A stretch of DNA of 64,000 bases from Synechococcus sp. UW140 (GTDB lineage: Bacteria > Cyanobacteriota > Cyanobacteriia > PCC-6307 > Cyanobiaceae), in assembly GCF_900474295.1 (NCBI RefSeq), contig NZ_UCOB01000025.1, positions 1 through 64,000 of the forward strand, in the 5' to 3' direction. This document shows positions 19,694 to 27,991 of this stretch, piece by piece. The notes under the pieces are model-generated. The model was not told where the DNA came from, did no database searches, and saw only the letters and a program-made list of their open reading frames with translations. How positions within the stretch are numbered: position 1 is the first letter of the stretch; every line of letters begins with the position of its first letter. The position numbers and the translations under genes are program-made.

Positions 19694-21496
19694 ATGGCGC
19701 TGCTGGTGCAGAAATTCGGTGGCACCTCCGTCGCTGATGTGGAACGCATCAAGGCGGTAGCCCAGCGCATTGCCGCAAGCAAAGAGGAGGGCAACGATCT
19801 GGTGATCGTGGTGTCAGCCATGGGCCACACCACGGACGAGCTCACCAGCAAGGCACGGGCGATTAGCAGTGACCCACCCCAACGAGAGATGGACATGCTG
19901 CTGGCCACCGGAGAGCAGGTTTCGATCGCCCTGCTGTCGATGGCCCTCAATGCCCTTGGCATCCCAGCGGTATCAATGACCGGGCCCCAGGTCGGGATCG
20001 TGACGGAATCGGCCCACGGACGAGCGCGCATCCTCGAAGTAAGGACCAACCGGCTACGCAGTCGTCTCGATGAGGGCCAGGTGGTCGTCGTGGCAGGGTT
20101 CCAAGGCACCAGCCAGAGCAGCGGCGGAACCGCGGAGATCACCACTCTGGGCCGAGGCGGCTCCGACACCTCTGCCGTAGCGCTGGCGGCAGCACTCGGT
20201 GCAGATGCCTGTGAGATTTACACCGATGTCCCCGGGGTGCTCACCACTGACCCGCGCAAGGTGAAAGATGCCCAACTGATGCCTCAGGTGAGCTGCGACG
20301 AGATGCTCGAACTCGCGAGTCTCGGTGCCGCAGTGCTCCATCCCAGGGCCGTGGAGATCGCACGCAATTACGGCGTCACCCTCGTGGTGCGCTCCAGTTG
20401 GAGCAACGAACCCGGCACTACCCTCACCAGTCGCAGCGGCCGACCGATCGGCCGCGACGGCCTCGAACTGGGCCGGCCGGTTGATGGCGCTGACCTGGTG
20501 GAAGACCAGGCCGTGCTGGCCCTCTCCCATGTGCCAGATCAACCGGGAGTGGCTGCCAAACTCTTCGAAGCCTTGTCCGCCGGAGGCGTGAATGTAGACC
20601 TGATCATTCAGGCCACTCACGAGGGCAGTAGCAACGACATCACCTTCACCGTTGCCGATTCGGATCTGCCCAAAGCGCGCGCTATTTGCGCAGGCCTTCT
20701 TGATCGTGATGGTGGGCAGCTTGTCGCACAAGGCGGCATGAGCAAGCTGAGCATTAATGGCGCCGGCATCATGGGCCGCCCAGGCATAGCCGCTGGCCTT
20801 TTCGACACTCTCTCCAGGGCCGGTATCAATCTGCGCCTGATCGCCACCAGCGAAGTGAAGCTGAGTTGCGTCATCGATGCGGAATTCGGCGGCAAAGCGC
20901 TACGGGCCGTCTCCGACGCCTTTGAACTCGGTGAACACCAGGTTCACCTCAATCCTCCGACGTCCGGAGAAGGAGAGCCCGAAGTCCGCGGCGTCGCTCT
21001 CGACCGCGATCAGGCCCAGGTGAGTGTGCGCCATGTGCCCGACAAGCCAGGCACTGCAGCAGCCCTCTGCTCTGCCCTCGCTGATGCGAGCATCAGTCTC
21101 GACGCGATTGTGCAGTCGGAACGGCAACATGCCGACGGCAGCCGCGACATCAGCTTCACCCTCAAGCGGGACGAACGCTCCCGAGCCGATCAGGCCCTCG
21201 CACCTTTACTTGCCCAGTGGCCTGGTGCCCAGCTTGAGGATGGCCCCGCCATTGCCCGCGTCAGTGCCGTTGGAGCAGGCATGCCTGCCACGGCCGGGAC
21301 GGCTGGTCGGATGTTCCGCTATCTGGCCGATGCCGGCCTCAACATCGAACTGATCGCCACCAGCGAAATCCGTACTAGCTGCGTGGTGGCCGAAGCCGAC
21401 GGTATCGCCGCCGTTCAAGCGGTCCATGCTGGCTTCGGACTCGGCGGCAGCGAAGTGCATCAGGCCCAGGGCAGCGAATCACCTTTGGAGGTGTAA
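19694..21496 (+). CDS. lysC: Aspartate kinase with doubled ACT regulatory region
   Basis: Phosphorylates L-aspartate, first step to lysine, threonine, methionine and diaminopimelate. 600 aa. The kinase domain (1-260) has VQKFGGTSVADVERIK, the GRGGSDTSAVALAAAL motif and CEIYTDVPGVLTTDPRKV. It is followed by four ACT domains in two tandem pairs, each pair repeating the pattern HVPDQPGVAAKLFEAL / NINGAGIMGRPGIAAGLFDT and HVPDKPGTAAALCSAL / VSAVGAGMPATAGTAGRMF. This doubled arrangement is characteristic of cyanobacteria and implies allosteric feedback by lysine and/or threonine. The next two pathway enzymes, asd and dapA, are together at 34-36 kb. Confidence 0.96.
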   Translation: MALLVQKFGGTSVADVERIKAVAQRIAASKEEGNDLVIVVSAMGHTTDELTSKARAISSDPPQREMDMLLATGEQVSIALLSMALNALGIPAVSMTGPQVGIVTESAHGRARILEVRTNRLRSRLDEGQVVVVAGFQGTSQSSGGTAEITTLGRGGSDTSAVALAAALGADACEIYTDVPGVLTTDPRKVKDAQLMPQVSCDEMLELASLGAAVLHPRAVEIARNYGVTLVVRSSWSNEPGTTLTSRSGRPIGRDGLELGRPVDGADLVEDQAVLALSHVPDQPGVAAKLFEALSAGGVNVDLIIQATHEGSSNDITFTVADSDLPKARAICAGLLDRDGGQLVAQGGMSKLSINGAGIMGRPGIAAGLFDTLSRAGINLRLIATSEVKLSCVIDAEFGGKALRAVSDAFELGEHQVHLNPPTSGEGEPEVRGVALDRDQAQVSVRHVPDKPGTAAALCSALADASISLDAIVQSERQHADGSRDISFTLKRDERSRADQALAPLLAQWPGAQLEDGPAIARVSAVGAGMPATAGTAGRMFRYLADAGLNIELIATSEIRTSCVVAEADGIAAVQAVHAGFGLGGSEVHQAQGSESPLEV

Positions 21497-21515
21497 ACCC
21501 TTCAAGCTGCCGGCT

Positions 21516-22355
21516 TCAACGTCGGCGCAACACCATCCAGGTGGAGTGGTAATCCAGCACCGCTGGCCCCTCACGTAATTGCTGATCTAAGAAACGCCGC
21601 AGGCGAGCCAATTGGGAGCGCGAATAGCGAGAGCATGGTGGACGGGCACCGATGAGTGCGAAGTGACGCAGGTAGGCCAGGGCCGAATCCACGGCTACCG
21701 CGTTGGCAAACGATCCACTGCCAACCCAAGTGAACCGGGAATGGAGGCAGCGTTGAGCCGCTGACCCAATCAGATCCTGTTCTGCGGGCAACTCGATCAA
21801 ATGATTGGGCAATGACGCCGCTGACAGAGCCCTCCTCAGCAGGGAGAAGCTGCTGGCGTCTGGCACCACGAGAGCCAACCAGTCACCGGGCTGGAGCAGC
21901 CTCGCCCACACCTCTCGCAACACCGTCAGCGGGGCCTGACTCCACTGCAGGGCATAGCTGGACAGGATCAGACGCATGCCATCGGCAACAGGCGTCTCGG
22001 CCAGAGCACGCACCAGATCAGAGCTGAAGGCATCAACGGACAACCCCTGCACCGCTCCATGGCGCTCTGAGAGGAGAGCCATGGCATGCGCCACCATTTC
22101 GGGAGCCTGATCCAACAGCAGCAGCTGACAAGGCGGCAGCTGCCCAGTGTGCTGCAACAGATCCAGCCAGGCACGCGTCGCTAGACCAGTGCCGCATCCA
22201 AGATCCAGCAGACAATCCGGCGCCCTGTCTGGGCCAGCGCTGATGTCAGACGCGATGAACCGCCAGGCTTCTTCTGCCAGCCGATCCGCTGCTAAGCGCT
22301 GGGGTGTTGCCGCAGCGTCATAGGTGGAGACCGCAGCACCAAACGACGAGATCAA
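21516..22355 (-). CDS. SAM-dependent methyltransferase, BioC-like
   Basis: 279 aa class I methyltransferase. Motif I is CLLDLGCGTGLATRAWLD, followed by LLLLDQAPEMVAHAMALL and LILSSYALQWSQAPLTVLRE. The N-terminus SFGAAVSTYDAAATPQRLAA and the WSQ segment resemble BioC, malonyl-ACP methyltransferase of biotin synthesis. No other biotin gene is present in the window, so the assignment to biotin is tentative; other small-molecule methyltransferases share these motifs. It lies 10 bases downstream of uvrB on the same strand and ends 19 bases from convergent lysC. Confidence 0.75.
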   Translation of the reverse strand: MISSFGAAVSTYDAAATPQRLAADRLAEEAWRFIASDISAGPDRAPDCLLDLGCGTGLATRAWLDLLQHTGQLPPCQLLLLDQAPEMVAHAMALLSERHGAVQGLSVDAFSSDLVRALAETPVADGMRLILSSYALQWSQAPLTVLREVWARLLQPGDWLALVVPDASSFSLLRRALSAASLPNHLIELPAEQDLIGSAAQRCLHSRFTWVGSGSFANAVAVDSALAYLRHFALIGARPPCSRYSRSQLARLRRFLDQQLREGPAVLDYHSTWMVLRRR

Positions 22356-22365
22356 AAGAATCGGC

Positions 22366-24405
22366 TCAAGCCTTACCCACTAGTTTCTGGCGCAACTGCT
22401 TAATGCGATCCCTCAAATTGGCGGCCTCTTCAAAATCCAACTTCTTGGCGGCGTCTTTCATGCGCAGCTCAAGCTGATCGATCAGTTCCGGCAGGGCATC
22501 AAGAGCCATGCCATCAACGTCATCCTCGATCGCTTTCACAGCCTTGCTAGCCACCTTGACGAGATCGGCGTCGGGCCCATCCGATTTGAGTTTTCGAGAC
22601 AACTCCAGAAAGGAGAGAATCGAATTGCTGGCTTTTTTACCAGCGGCCCTTGGCACGATGCCGTGCTGTTCGTTATAGGCCTGCTGGATACTGCGTCGCC
22701 GGTCGGTCTCCTCAATCGCCTTGGCCATGGAGTCCGTCATGTTTTCGGCATACAACAACGCCATCCCCTCAACATGGCGAGCCGCCCGGCCGATGGTCTG
22801 AATCAACGAACGCTCGGCACGCAGAAAGCCCTCCTTGTCGGCATCCAGGATTGCCACGAGCGACACTTCCGGCAGATCTAATCCCTCCCGCAGCAGGTTG
22901 ACCCCAACCAGCACGTCGTATTCACCGAGCCGTAGGTCTTGAATGATCTCGATCCGTTCAATCGAGTGGATCTCCGAGTGCAGATAGCGCACTCTGACGC
23001 CGTTCTCCGCCATGTAATCGGTGAGATCCTCCGCCATGCGTTTGGTCAGCGTGGTCACCAAAACGCGCTGCTGCTTCTTGGCACGCGTGCGGATCTCCCC
23101 AAGCAGATCATCCACCTGACCGGTGGTGGGGCGCACTTCCACCACCGGGTCAAGCACGCCGGTAGGACGGATGACCTGCTCGGCAACCTGCCCCTCACTT
23201 TCGTTCATCTCCCACTTGCCTGGCGTGGCACTGACGAACACCGTCTGGCGGGCCTTGGTCCAGAACTCCTCAGCCTTGAGAGGGCGATTATCAGCAGCAC
23301 TGGGGAGGCGGAACCCATGCTCGATCAGCACCTTCTTACGGGCCTGGTCGCCGTTGTACATCGCTTGCAACTGAGAGCAGGTGACATGACTCTCATCCAC
23401 GATCAGCAGCCAGTCATCAGGGAAATAATCGATGAGGCATTCCGGTGGCGAACCCGGCTCCCGACCAGCCAGATGACGGGCGTAGTTCTCCACTCCATTG
23501 CAGTAGCCCACCTGGTCCAACATCTCAAGGTCGTAGGTGGTGCGCTGCTCTAGCCGCTGGGCCTCGAGGAGCTTCCCTTCGGCATTGAGGAGGTCGAGCC
23601 GTTCCCTGAGCTCGGTGCGAATGTCTTTAATGGCCAGATTCAAACGCTCCTTAGGCGTCACAAAGTGTTTGGCCGGGTAGATATTGATCGTCTCCAAGCT
23701 CTGGAGGATCTCACCTGTGGTGGGATCCACGTAGCGGATCGCCTCCACTTCATCGCCAAAGAGCTCGATACGCACCAACCGGTCTTCATAAGCAGGACCA
23801 ATCTCGAGCACATCACCACGCACCCGGAAACGACCACGGGTGATGTCAGTGTCGTTGCGGCTGTACTGGTTGTTCACCAGCTCTCGCAGCGATCCCCTCA
23901 GGTCAAGGCTCTCTCCCACCTGGAATTTGACAGAGGCCTTGAGGTATTCGCTTGGAATCCCGAGGCCGTAAATGCAACTAATTGACGCAACAACAATCAC
24001 ATCGTTGCGCTCAAAGAGGGAACGGGTCGCAGAGTGGCGCAACATGTCGATCTCTTCGTTGATCGACGCTGTCTTGGCGATGTAGGTATCGCTAACCGGA
24101 ACGTAGGCCTCCGGTTGGTAGTAGTCGTAATAGGAAATGAAATATTCGACAGCATTGTGAGGGAAAAACTCCCTCAACTCATTGCAAAGCTGAGCCGCCA
24201 AGGTCTTGTTATGGGCCAGCACCAATGCCGGCCGACCGGTCTTGGCGATCACGTTCGCCATCGTGAACGTCTTGCCGGTGCCTGTGGCGCCAAGCAGCGT
24301 CTGGTAGCGCTGACCGCTATTCACCCCCTCCACCAACTGGGCGATTGCTTTGGGTTGATCTCCTTGAGGGGTGTATGGCGCGGTGAGGTCGTACTGGGGA
24401 TTCAC
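22366..24405 (-). CDS. uvrB: Excinuclease ABC subunit B
   Basis: DNA-damage verification subunit of nucleotide excision repair. 679 aa from GTG 24405 ([20 protein letters not shown]); an open frame upstream to 24507 lacks family similarity and overlaps a terminator. Motifs are [20 protein letters not shown] (Walker A), the beta-hairpin region [35 protein letters not shown], and [20 protein letters not shown] with [20 protein letters not shown]. The C-terminal UVR domain [20 protein letters not shown] binds UvrC. Followed at 10 bases by the BioC-like gene. Confidence 0.97.
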   Translation of the reverse strand: MNPQYDLTAPYTPQGDQPKAIAQLVEGVNSGQRYQTLLGATGTGKTFTMANVIAKTGRPALVLAHNKTLAAQLCNELREFFPHNAVEYFISYYDYYQPEAYVPVSDTYIAKTASINEEIDMLRHSATRSLFERNDVIVVASISCIYGLGIPSEYLKASVKFQVGESLDLRGSLRELVNNQYSRNDTDITRGRFRVRGDVLEIGPAYEDRLVRIELFGDEVEAIRYVDPTTGEILQSLETINIYPAKHFVTPKERLNLAIKDIRTELRERLDLLNAEGKLLEAQRLEQRTTYDLEMLDQVGYCNGVENYARHLAGREPGSPPECLIDYFPDDWLLIVDESHVTCSQLQAMYNGDQARKKVLIEHGFRLPSAADNRPLKAEEFWTKARQTVFVSATPGKWEMNESEGQVAEQVIRPTGVLDPVVEVRPTTGQVDDLLGEIRTRAKKQQRVLVTTLTKRMAEDLTDYMAENGVRVRYLHSEIHSIERIEIIQDLRLGEYDVLVGVNLLREGLDLPEVSLVAILDADKEGFLRAERSLIQTIGRAARHVEGMALLYAENMTDSMAKAIEETDRRRSIQQAYNEQHGIVPRAAGKKASNSILSFLELSRKLKSDGPDADLVKVASKAVKAIEDDVDGMALDALPELIDQLELRMKDAAKKLDFEEAANLRDRIKQLRQKLVGKA

Positions 24406-24488
24406 GTCACTGCCAGCGCGGCCGAGGATCCAGCTTATGGCGCCAGCCCAGGCCGTTGGGGCAGATGCGGCAGTTGCCAGGCAGCCAC

Positions 24489-24516
24489 AAAAAAAGGCGT
24501 GATGCAATCACGCCCC
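24489..24516 (-). terminator. Rho-independent terminator of the DUF561 gene
   Basis: On the minus strand GGCGTGAT and ATCACGCC form a perfect 8-bp stem (24496-24514, three-base loop) followed by a run of seven T (24495-24489). It lies 37 bases past the DUF561 stop codon and upstream of the uvrB start, so it separates the two transcripts. Confidence 0.75.
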
Positions 24517-24552
24517 TTCGTCTGGATCAGGAGAACAACAACAACCGAACGA

Positions 24553-25329
24553 TCACAACCGCAGCAAAGAGGCGCTGGTGCCCAAGGCCTCGCGCAGACT
24601 GCGCACCACAGCCACCATGGCGAGCTCATCACTGAGACGATTCACCGCGGAACCGACACCCACACCGGCAGCACCGGCGGCAATCGCCATCGGCAGGGTG
24701 ACGGACGAGAGCCCAGAGGCACAAAGAACGGGCACGGAGGCACCGGCCTGATCTAAAGCAGCGCGAATGCTGTGAGCCGCCGCCAACGTGGGCGCAGCCT
24801 TTTCAATCAATCCAAGGGTCCCGGCACTGAACGGTTTGGCACTGGTGCCGCCCTCGGTCTGAATCAGATCAGCACCAGCTGCCACCAGATCGACCGCCAA
24901 GTGCTGCTGCTCGTCCATCGGCAACACATGCGGCACCGTGACACTCATCACCACCTCGGGCAGGAGGGCACGGGTCTGGCGAGTGAGCTCTAAAACTTCT
25001 TCGGCTGAAAAGAGGCGGCCCTGAGGATAAAAGGCATCGAAGTTGCCGATCTCAACCATCACGGCACCAGCGGCGACAGCGGCGGGAAAGAGCTCGGGAT
25101 CAACAGCGGAAACACAAACCGGCACACCGCCAGATTCAAGGATCGCCAGAGACACCAGCTCGGGATCACAGGCCACATCGATCAGATCAGCACCACCATG
25201 GCCTGCAGCACGGGCGACTCGGGCGACGGAAGCGGAATCGAAGTTCATCAGACCAGCAATCACCTTCAGAGCCGAGCGCTGCTCTAAGCGCTGACGCAGG
25301 GTGGTAGGCAGCTGAGCGAGGCGGGTCAT
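24553..25329 (-). CDS. DUF561 family protein (Ycf23-like TIM barrel)
   Basis: 258 aa. Conserved cyanobacterial and red-algal plastid protein (Ycf23). The sequence has the look of a phosphate-binding TIM barrel: ALKVIAGLMNFDSASVARVA, GADLIDVACDPELVSLAI, ADLIQTEGGTSAKPFSAGTL, VPVLCASGLSSVTLPMAIAA and AAGVGVGSAVNRLSDELAM, the last pair resembling a standard phosphate-binding loop. The function is not established to my knowledge. The ATG at 25329 is preferred over a TTG one codon upstream. Divergent from tilS by 35 bases and ended by a clear terminator. Confidence 0.85.
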   Translation of the reverse strand: MTRLAQLPTTLRQRLEQRSALKVIAGLMNFDSASVARVARAAGHGGADLIDVACDPELVSLAILESGGVPVCVSAVDPELFPAAVAAGAVMVEIGNFDAFYPQGRLFSAEEVLELTRQTRALLPEVVMSVTVPHVLPMDEQQHLAVDLVAAGADLIQTEGGTSAKPFSAGTLGLIEKAAPTLAAAHSIRAALDQAGASVPVLCASGLSSVTLPMAIAAGAAGVGVGSAVNRLSDELAMVAVVRSLREALGTSASLLRL

Positions 25330-25364
25330 CAAGCCAGAGTCAGAGACGTTGATTCTCCCACCGC

Positions 25365-26399
25365 ATGGATCCCCAGGCTGATCCAGCCCTAAGCAGCTGC
25401 TGGTCGGGCTGGCACGATCGTTTGCACCGCGAGCTTCTCAAGCAGCCCCAGCTGCTGCCCCGGGGGGCGAGGCTGCTGCTGGCGGTGTCCGGCGGGCAAG
25501 ACTCGATGGCCCTGACGGCCCTGCTACTAGGCCTGCGCCGACTGCACAACTGGACGCTTCATAGCTGGCACGGTGATCACAGTTGGCATCAGGGATCCAG
25601 GACGGTCGCCACAGAACTGCAGCGGTGGTGCAAAGACCAGGACCTCCGCCTTGCCATCAGCCGCGCCAAGGCCGATCAAGCCGGTAGCGAAGCCAAGGCC
25701 CGTGACTGGCGCTATGGCCAGCTGGGTCGCACGGCAAGAGAGCTGAGTCTGGCCCATCCGGATCTCCCCTGTAGAAGGGTGATCTGCGCGCACACGGCTA
25801 CCGACAAAGCCGAAACCCTGCTGCTCCAGATGGCTCGCGGTACGGATCTGGCTGGCCTGGGCAGCCTGCGACGAGAACGGACTCTCGATAGCGCCAACGA
25901 CCCCAAGCTGCTTCTCGTGCGACCCCTACTGAGCTTCACGCGCAAGGAAACCGCCACGATCTGCTCAGAGCTGAAGTTGCCCATCTGGCTGGATCCAAGC
26001 AACACCGACCTGAGGTTCAGCCGCAACCGGATCCGCCAGGAAGTCCTGCCGGTGCTCAACGCCATGCACCCTGGCTGTGAACAACGGATGGCGCATCTCT
26101 CCGAACGCCTCTCCCAACTGGAGGACAGCCAATCCGCCTTACTTGAACTCAGCCTGGAAACGCTGGAGGAAGGCCCAGGTCTGAACCGACGCCAATTCGG
26201 AGCTCTTGCCCCTGCCCTGCGCCGAATGCTGCTGGCCCAATGGCTGAGGAACAAAGGCGCACCACCCCTCAATCACAGACAACTCGACGATCTGACATCA
26301 GCCACCGCCTCTGGAGAGGGACCTGGAGGCAGAGATCTCGGCTGCGGCTGGCGCATCCAGTGGGACAAGAACGCACTACAACTGGGGCAGAAGCCTTGA
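25365..26399 (+). CDS. tilS: tRNA(Ile)-lysidine synthase
   Basis: Converts C34 of the CAU anticodon of tRNA-Ile2 to lysidine so that it reads AUA. 344 aa. The PP-loop is LLLAVSGGQDSMALTALLLG; the next motifs are WHGDHSWHQGSRTVATEL and AHTATDKAETLLLQMARGTD, then LVRPLLSFTRKET and IWLDPSNTDLRFSRNRIRQE. The C-terminal half is shorter than in E. coli TilS, as in other cyanobacteria. Followed by a TPR-like gene after only 6 bases, so the two are probably cotranscribed. Confidence 0.95.
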   Translation: MDPQADPALSSCWSGWHDRLHRELLKQPQLLPRGARLLLAVSGGQDSMALTALLLGLRRLHNWTLHSWHGDHSWHQGSRTVATELQRWCKDQDLRLAISRAKADQAGSEAKARDWRYGQLGRTARELSLAHPDLPCRRVICAHTATDKAETLLLQMARGTDLAGLGSLRRERTLDSANDPKLLLVRPLLSFTRKETATICSELKLPIWLDPSNTDLRFSRNRIRQEVLPVLNAMHPGCEQRMAHLSERLSQLEDSQSALLELSLETLEEGPGLNRRQFGALAPALRRMLLAQWLRNKGAPPLNHRQLDDLTSATASGEGPGGRDLGCGWRIQWDKNALQLGQKP

Positions 26400-26405
26400 T
26401 GCTTT

Positions 26406-27179
26406 GTGGATATGGATGTTCAGCAGCAGTATCTCGCCGCTGAACAGGCCTATGGCGATGGCGATTTCCAACAGGCCGAGACCATCGCCAGCAACCTGCT
26501 CCGCCACCTGGGAACCGGGTCAAGGTCCGGAGCGGAGCAGGACGCGCTTCTGGCTTGGCGCGCCTTTGTGGCCCTGTTACTGGGACACATCTATTTCCAT
26601 GGATTGAATCAACCGGGGCAGGCACTGGATCACTACCAGCTGGTGCTGAACAGCCAACCGCCTGACACCCTTCGCGATCTCGCTCAACAAGGCCTGGATC
26701 GCTGCAAAGGCCTGGCTGAGCAGGAGCAAGGCTATGGGCCAAACGAACCTGAGACAAAAACGGGCAGTGCGCTGATCGAAAGCTTGGATGCTGGAGGCGA
26801 TCAAGACACCCTCCAAGCGCTGATCCAAGATCCCTTCCTCCAAAGCTCCGTCAGCGCACCCACCCAGCTCCAACCCGTGGCATCGGCCACACCCTGGCTC
26901 AACAGCACGACGTCAACGCGTGAATCAATCCTGGCCCAGACCGACAGGCCAGTTGAGCCAAACTCTCCCGAGGCAGCCGAGCCAAGGAAAAGCCAAGCAA
27001 GCAACGACAGCGACAACCCGAACAACGCCGCTCCATCAGAGACGGACCGCGAGCCCCTCAGCACAGAAAGGATGGTTACAGCAGACCCCGATCGACCGGA
27101 TCAGCAATTGAAGATCCAAAAAGGTCTAGATCTCAAGCCTTGGCTGCTGCGAAGGACCGTTTCTTTCAACAAGCTTTGA
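26406..27179 (+). CDS. TPR-like hypothetical protein at the head of the secretion locus
   Basis: 257 aa. Residues 1-105 look like two or three helical TPR-like hairpins: YLAAEQAYGDGDFQQAETIA, LLGHIYFHGLNQPGQALDHY and LRDLAQQGLDRCKGLAEQE. The remaining 150 residues are hydrophilic and of low complexity, rich in Ser, Pro, Asn and Asp, probably disordered, with a short conserved-looking C-terminal end (LDLKPWLLRRTVSFNKL). No signal peptide. GTG at 26406 or ATG at 26412. It sits between tilS (6 bases) and the PPIase gene (56 bases) on the same strand, so it could belong to either unit. A role in substrate handling for the exporter is only a guess. Confidence 0.65.
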   Translation: MDMDVQQQYLAAEQAYGDGDFQQAETIASNLLRHLGTGSRSGAEQDALLAWRAFVALLLGHIYFHGLNQPGQALDHYQLVLNSQPPDTLRDLAQQGLDRCKGLAEQEQGYGPNEPETKTGSALIESLDAGGDQDTLQALIQDPFLQSSVSAPTQLQPVASATPWLNSTTSTRESILAQTDRPVEPNSPEAAEPRKSQASNDSDNPNNAAPSETDREPLSTERMVTADPDRPDQQLKIQKGLDLKPWLLRRTVSFNKL

Positions 27180-27235
27180 ACAAAGCAGCCCAGTGGTCAC
27201 AACAGACCTAACTTGCATTTAGGTGGCCAATACGC

Positions 27236-27991
27236 GTGCTCGAACCAACGCTGCCCGATCTCCGATCGGTGCTCAGTGCAGAGGCAATGGCTCTGCTCAG
27301 TAGTCACGGACTGCTCGATGCCCTGATTGATCGGATGCTTGTGGAGGAGGTGACCCAAGCGGTCACGCTCCCCGATGAAGCGCAGCAATCAGCAATCCAT
27401 GATTTTCTGCGCGAGAACAATGCTCCTTCACCCGAGGCCCTGGGTGAACTAATCCAAGCAAGCGGTCTTAGCGAGGAGGCGTTTTACAACCAGCTCTTTC
27501 GACCCGCGAAAATGGCCCATTTGGCCGAGGAGCAGTTCAGCGCGAAGGCAGAGGCCCGCTTCTTAACACAAAAAGGGCGGCTCGATCGGGTCGTCTACAG
27601 CCTGCTGAGGCTGAACAGCCCATCCCAGGCCCAGGAGCTCTATCTGCGCATTGCCCATGGCGAAGCCAACTTCAGCGACCTGGCCGGGCGTTACTCGCAA
27701 GGCATGGAACGCAACACCAACGGCGTGATCGGACCCGTACCCCTCAACCAGGCCCATCCAACCCTCTCTGAGAAATTGCGAGCCAGCCAGCCAGGCATGC
27801 TGCTGGAGCCATTCCGGATCGGCGAGTGGTGGGTCGTGACCAGGCTGGAACGATTTGCACCAGCCACATTCGATGAACAGATGTCAGCTCAGATGAGCAT
27901 GGAACTGATGCAGGAATGGTTAAAAGAGGAAACTCGCCGTCAAATTCAGGCTCTTTCCACCGAAACTGACGCTGGTTCCACTGCATCATGA
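27236..27991 (+). CDS. Parvulin-type peptidyl-prolyl isomerase of the type I secretion locus
   Basis: 251 aa, GTG start. The N-terminal 100 residues are helical, like SurA/PpiC chaperone segments. The parvulin domain spans about residues 115-210 with AQELYLRIAHGEANFSDLAG, YSQGMERNTNGVIGPVPLNQ and FRIGEWWVVTRLERFAPATF. No obvious signal peptide is seen, so the protein may act in the cytoplasm, for example keeping a secretion substrate unfolded. Its TGA overlaps the ATG of the ABC exporter by four bases (ATGA), which ties it to the exporter. PPIase genes next to HlyB/HlyD-type genes are a recurring cyanobacterial arrangement. Confidence 0.85.
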   Translation: MLEPTLPDLRSVLSAEAMALLSSHGLLDALIDRMLVEEVTQAVTLPDEAQQSAIHDFLRENNAPSPEALGELIQASGLSEEAFYNQLFRPAKMAHLAEEQFSAKAEARFLTQKGRLDRVVYSLLRLNSPSQAQELYLRIAHGEANFSDLAGRYSQGMERNTNGVIGPVPLNQAHPTLSEKLRASQPGMLLEPFRIGEWWVVTRLERFAPATFDEQMSAQMSMELMQEWLKEETRRQIQALSTETDAGSTAS

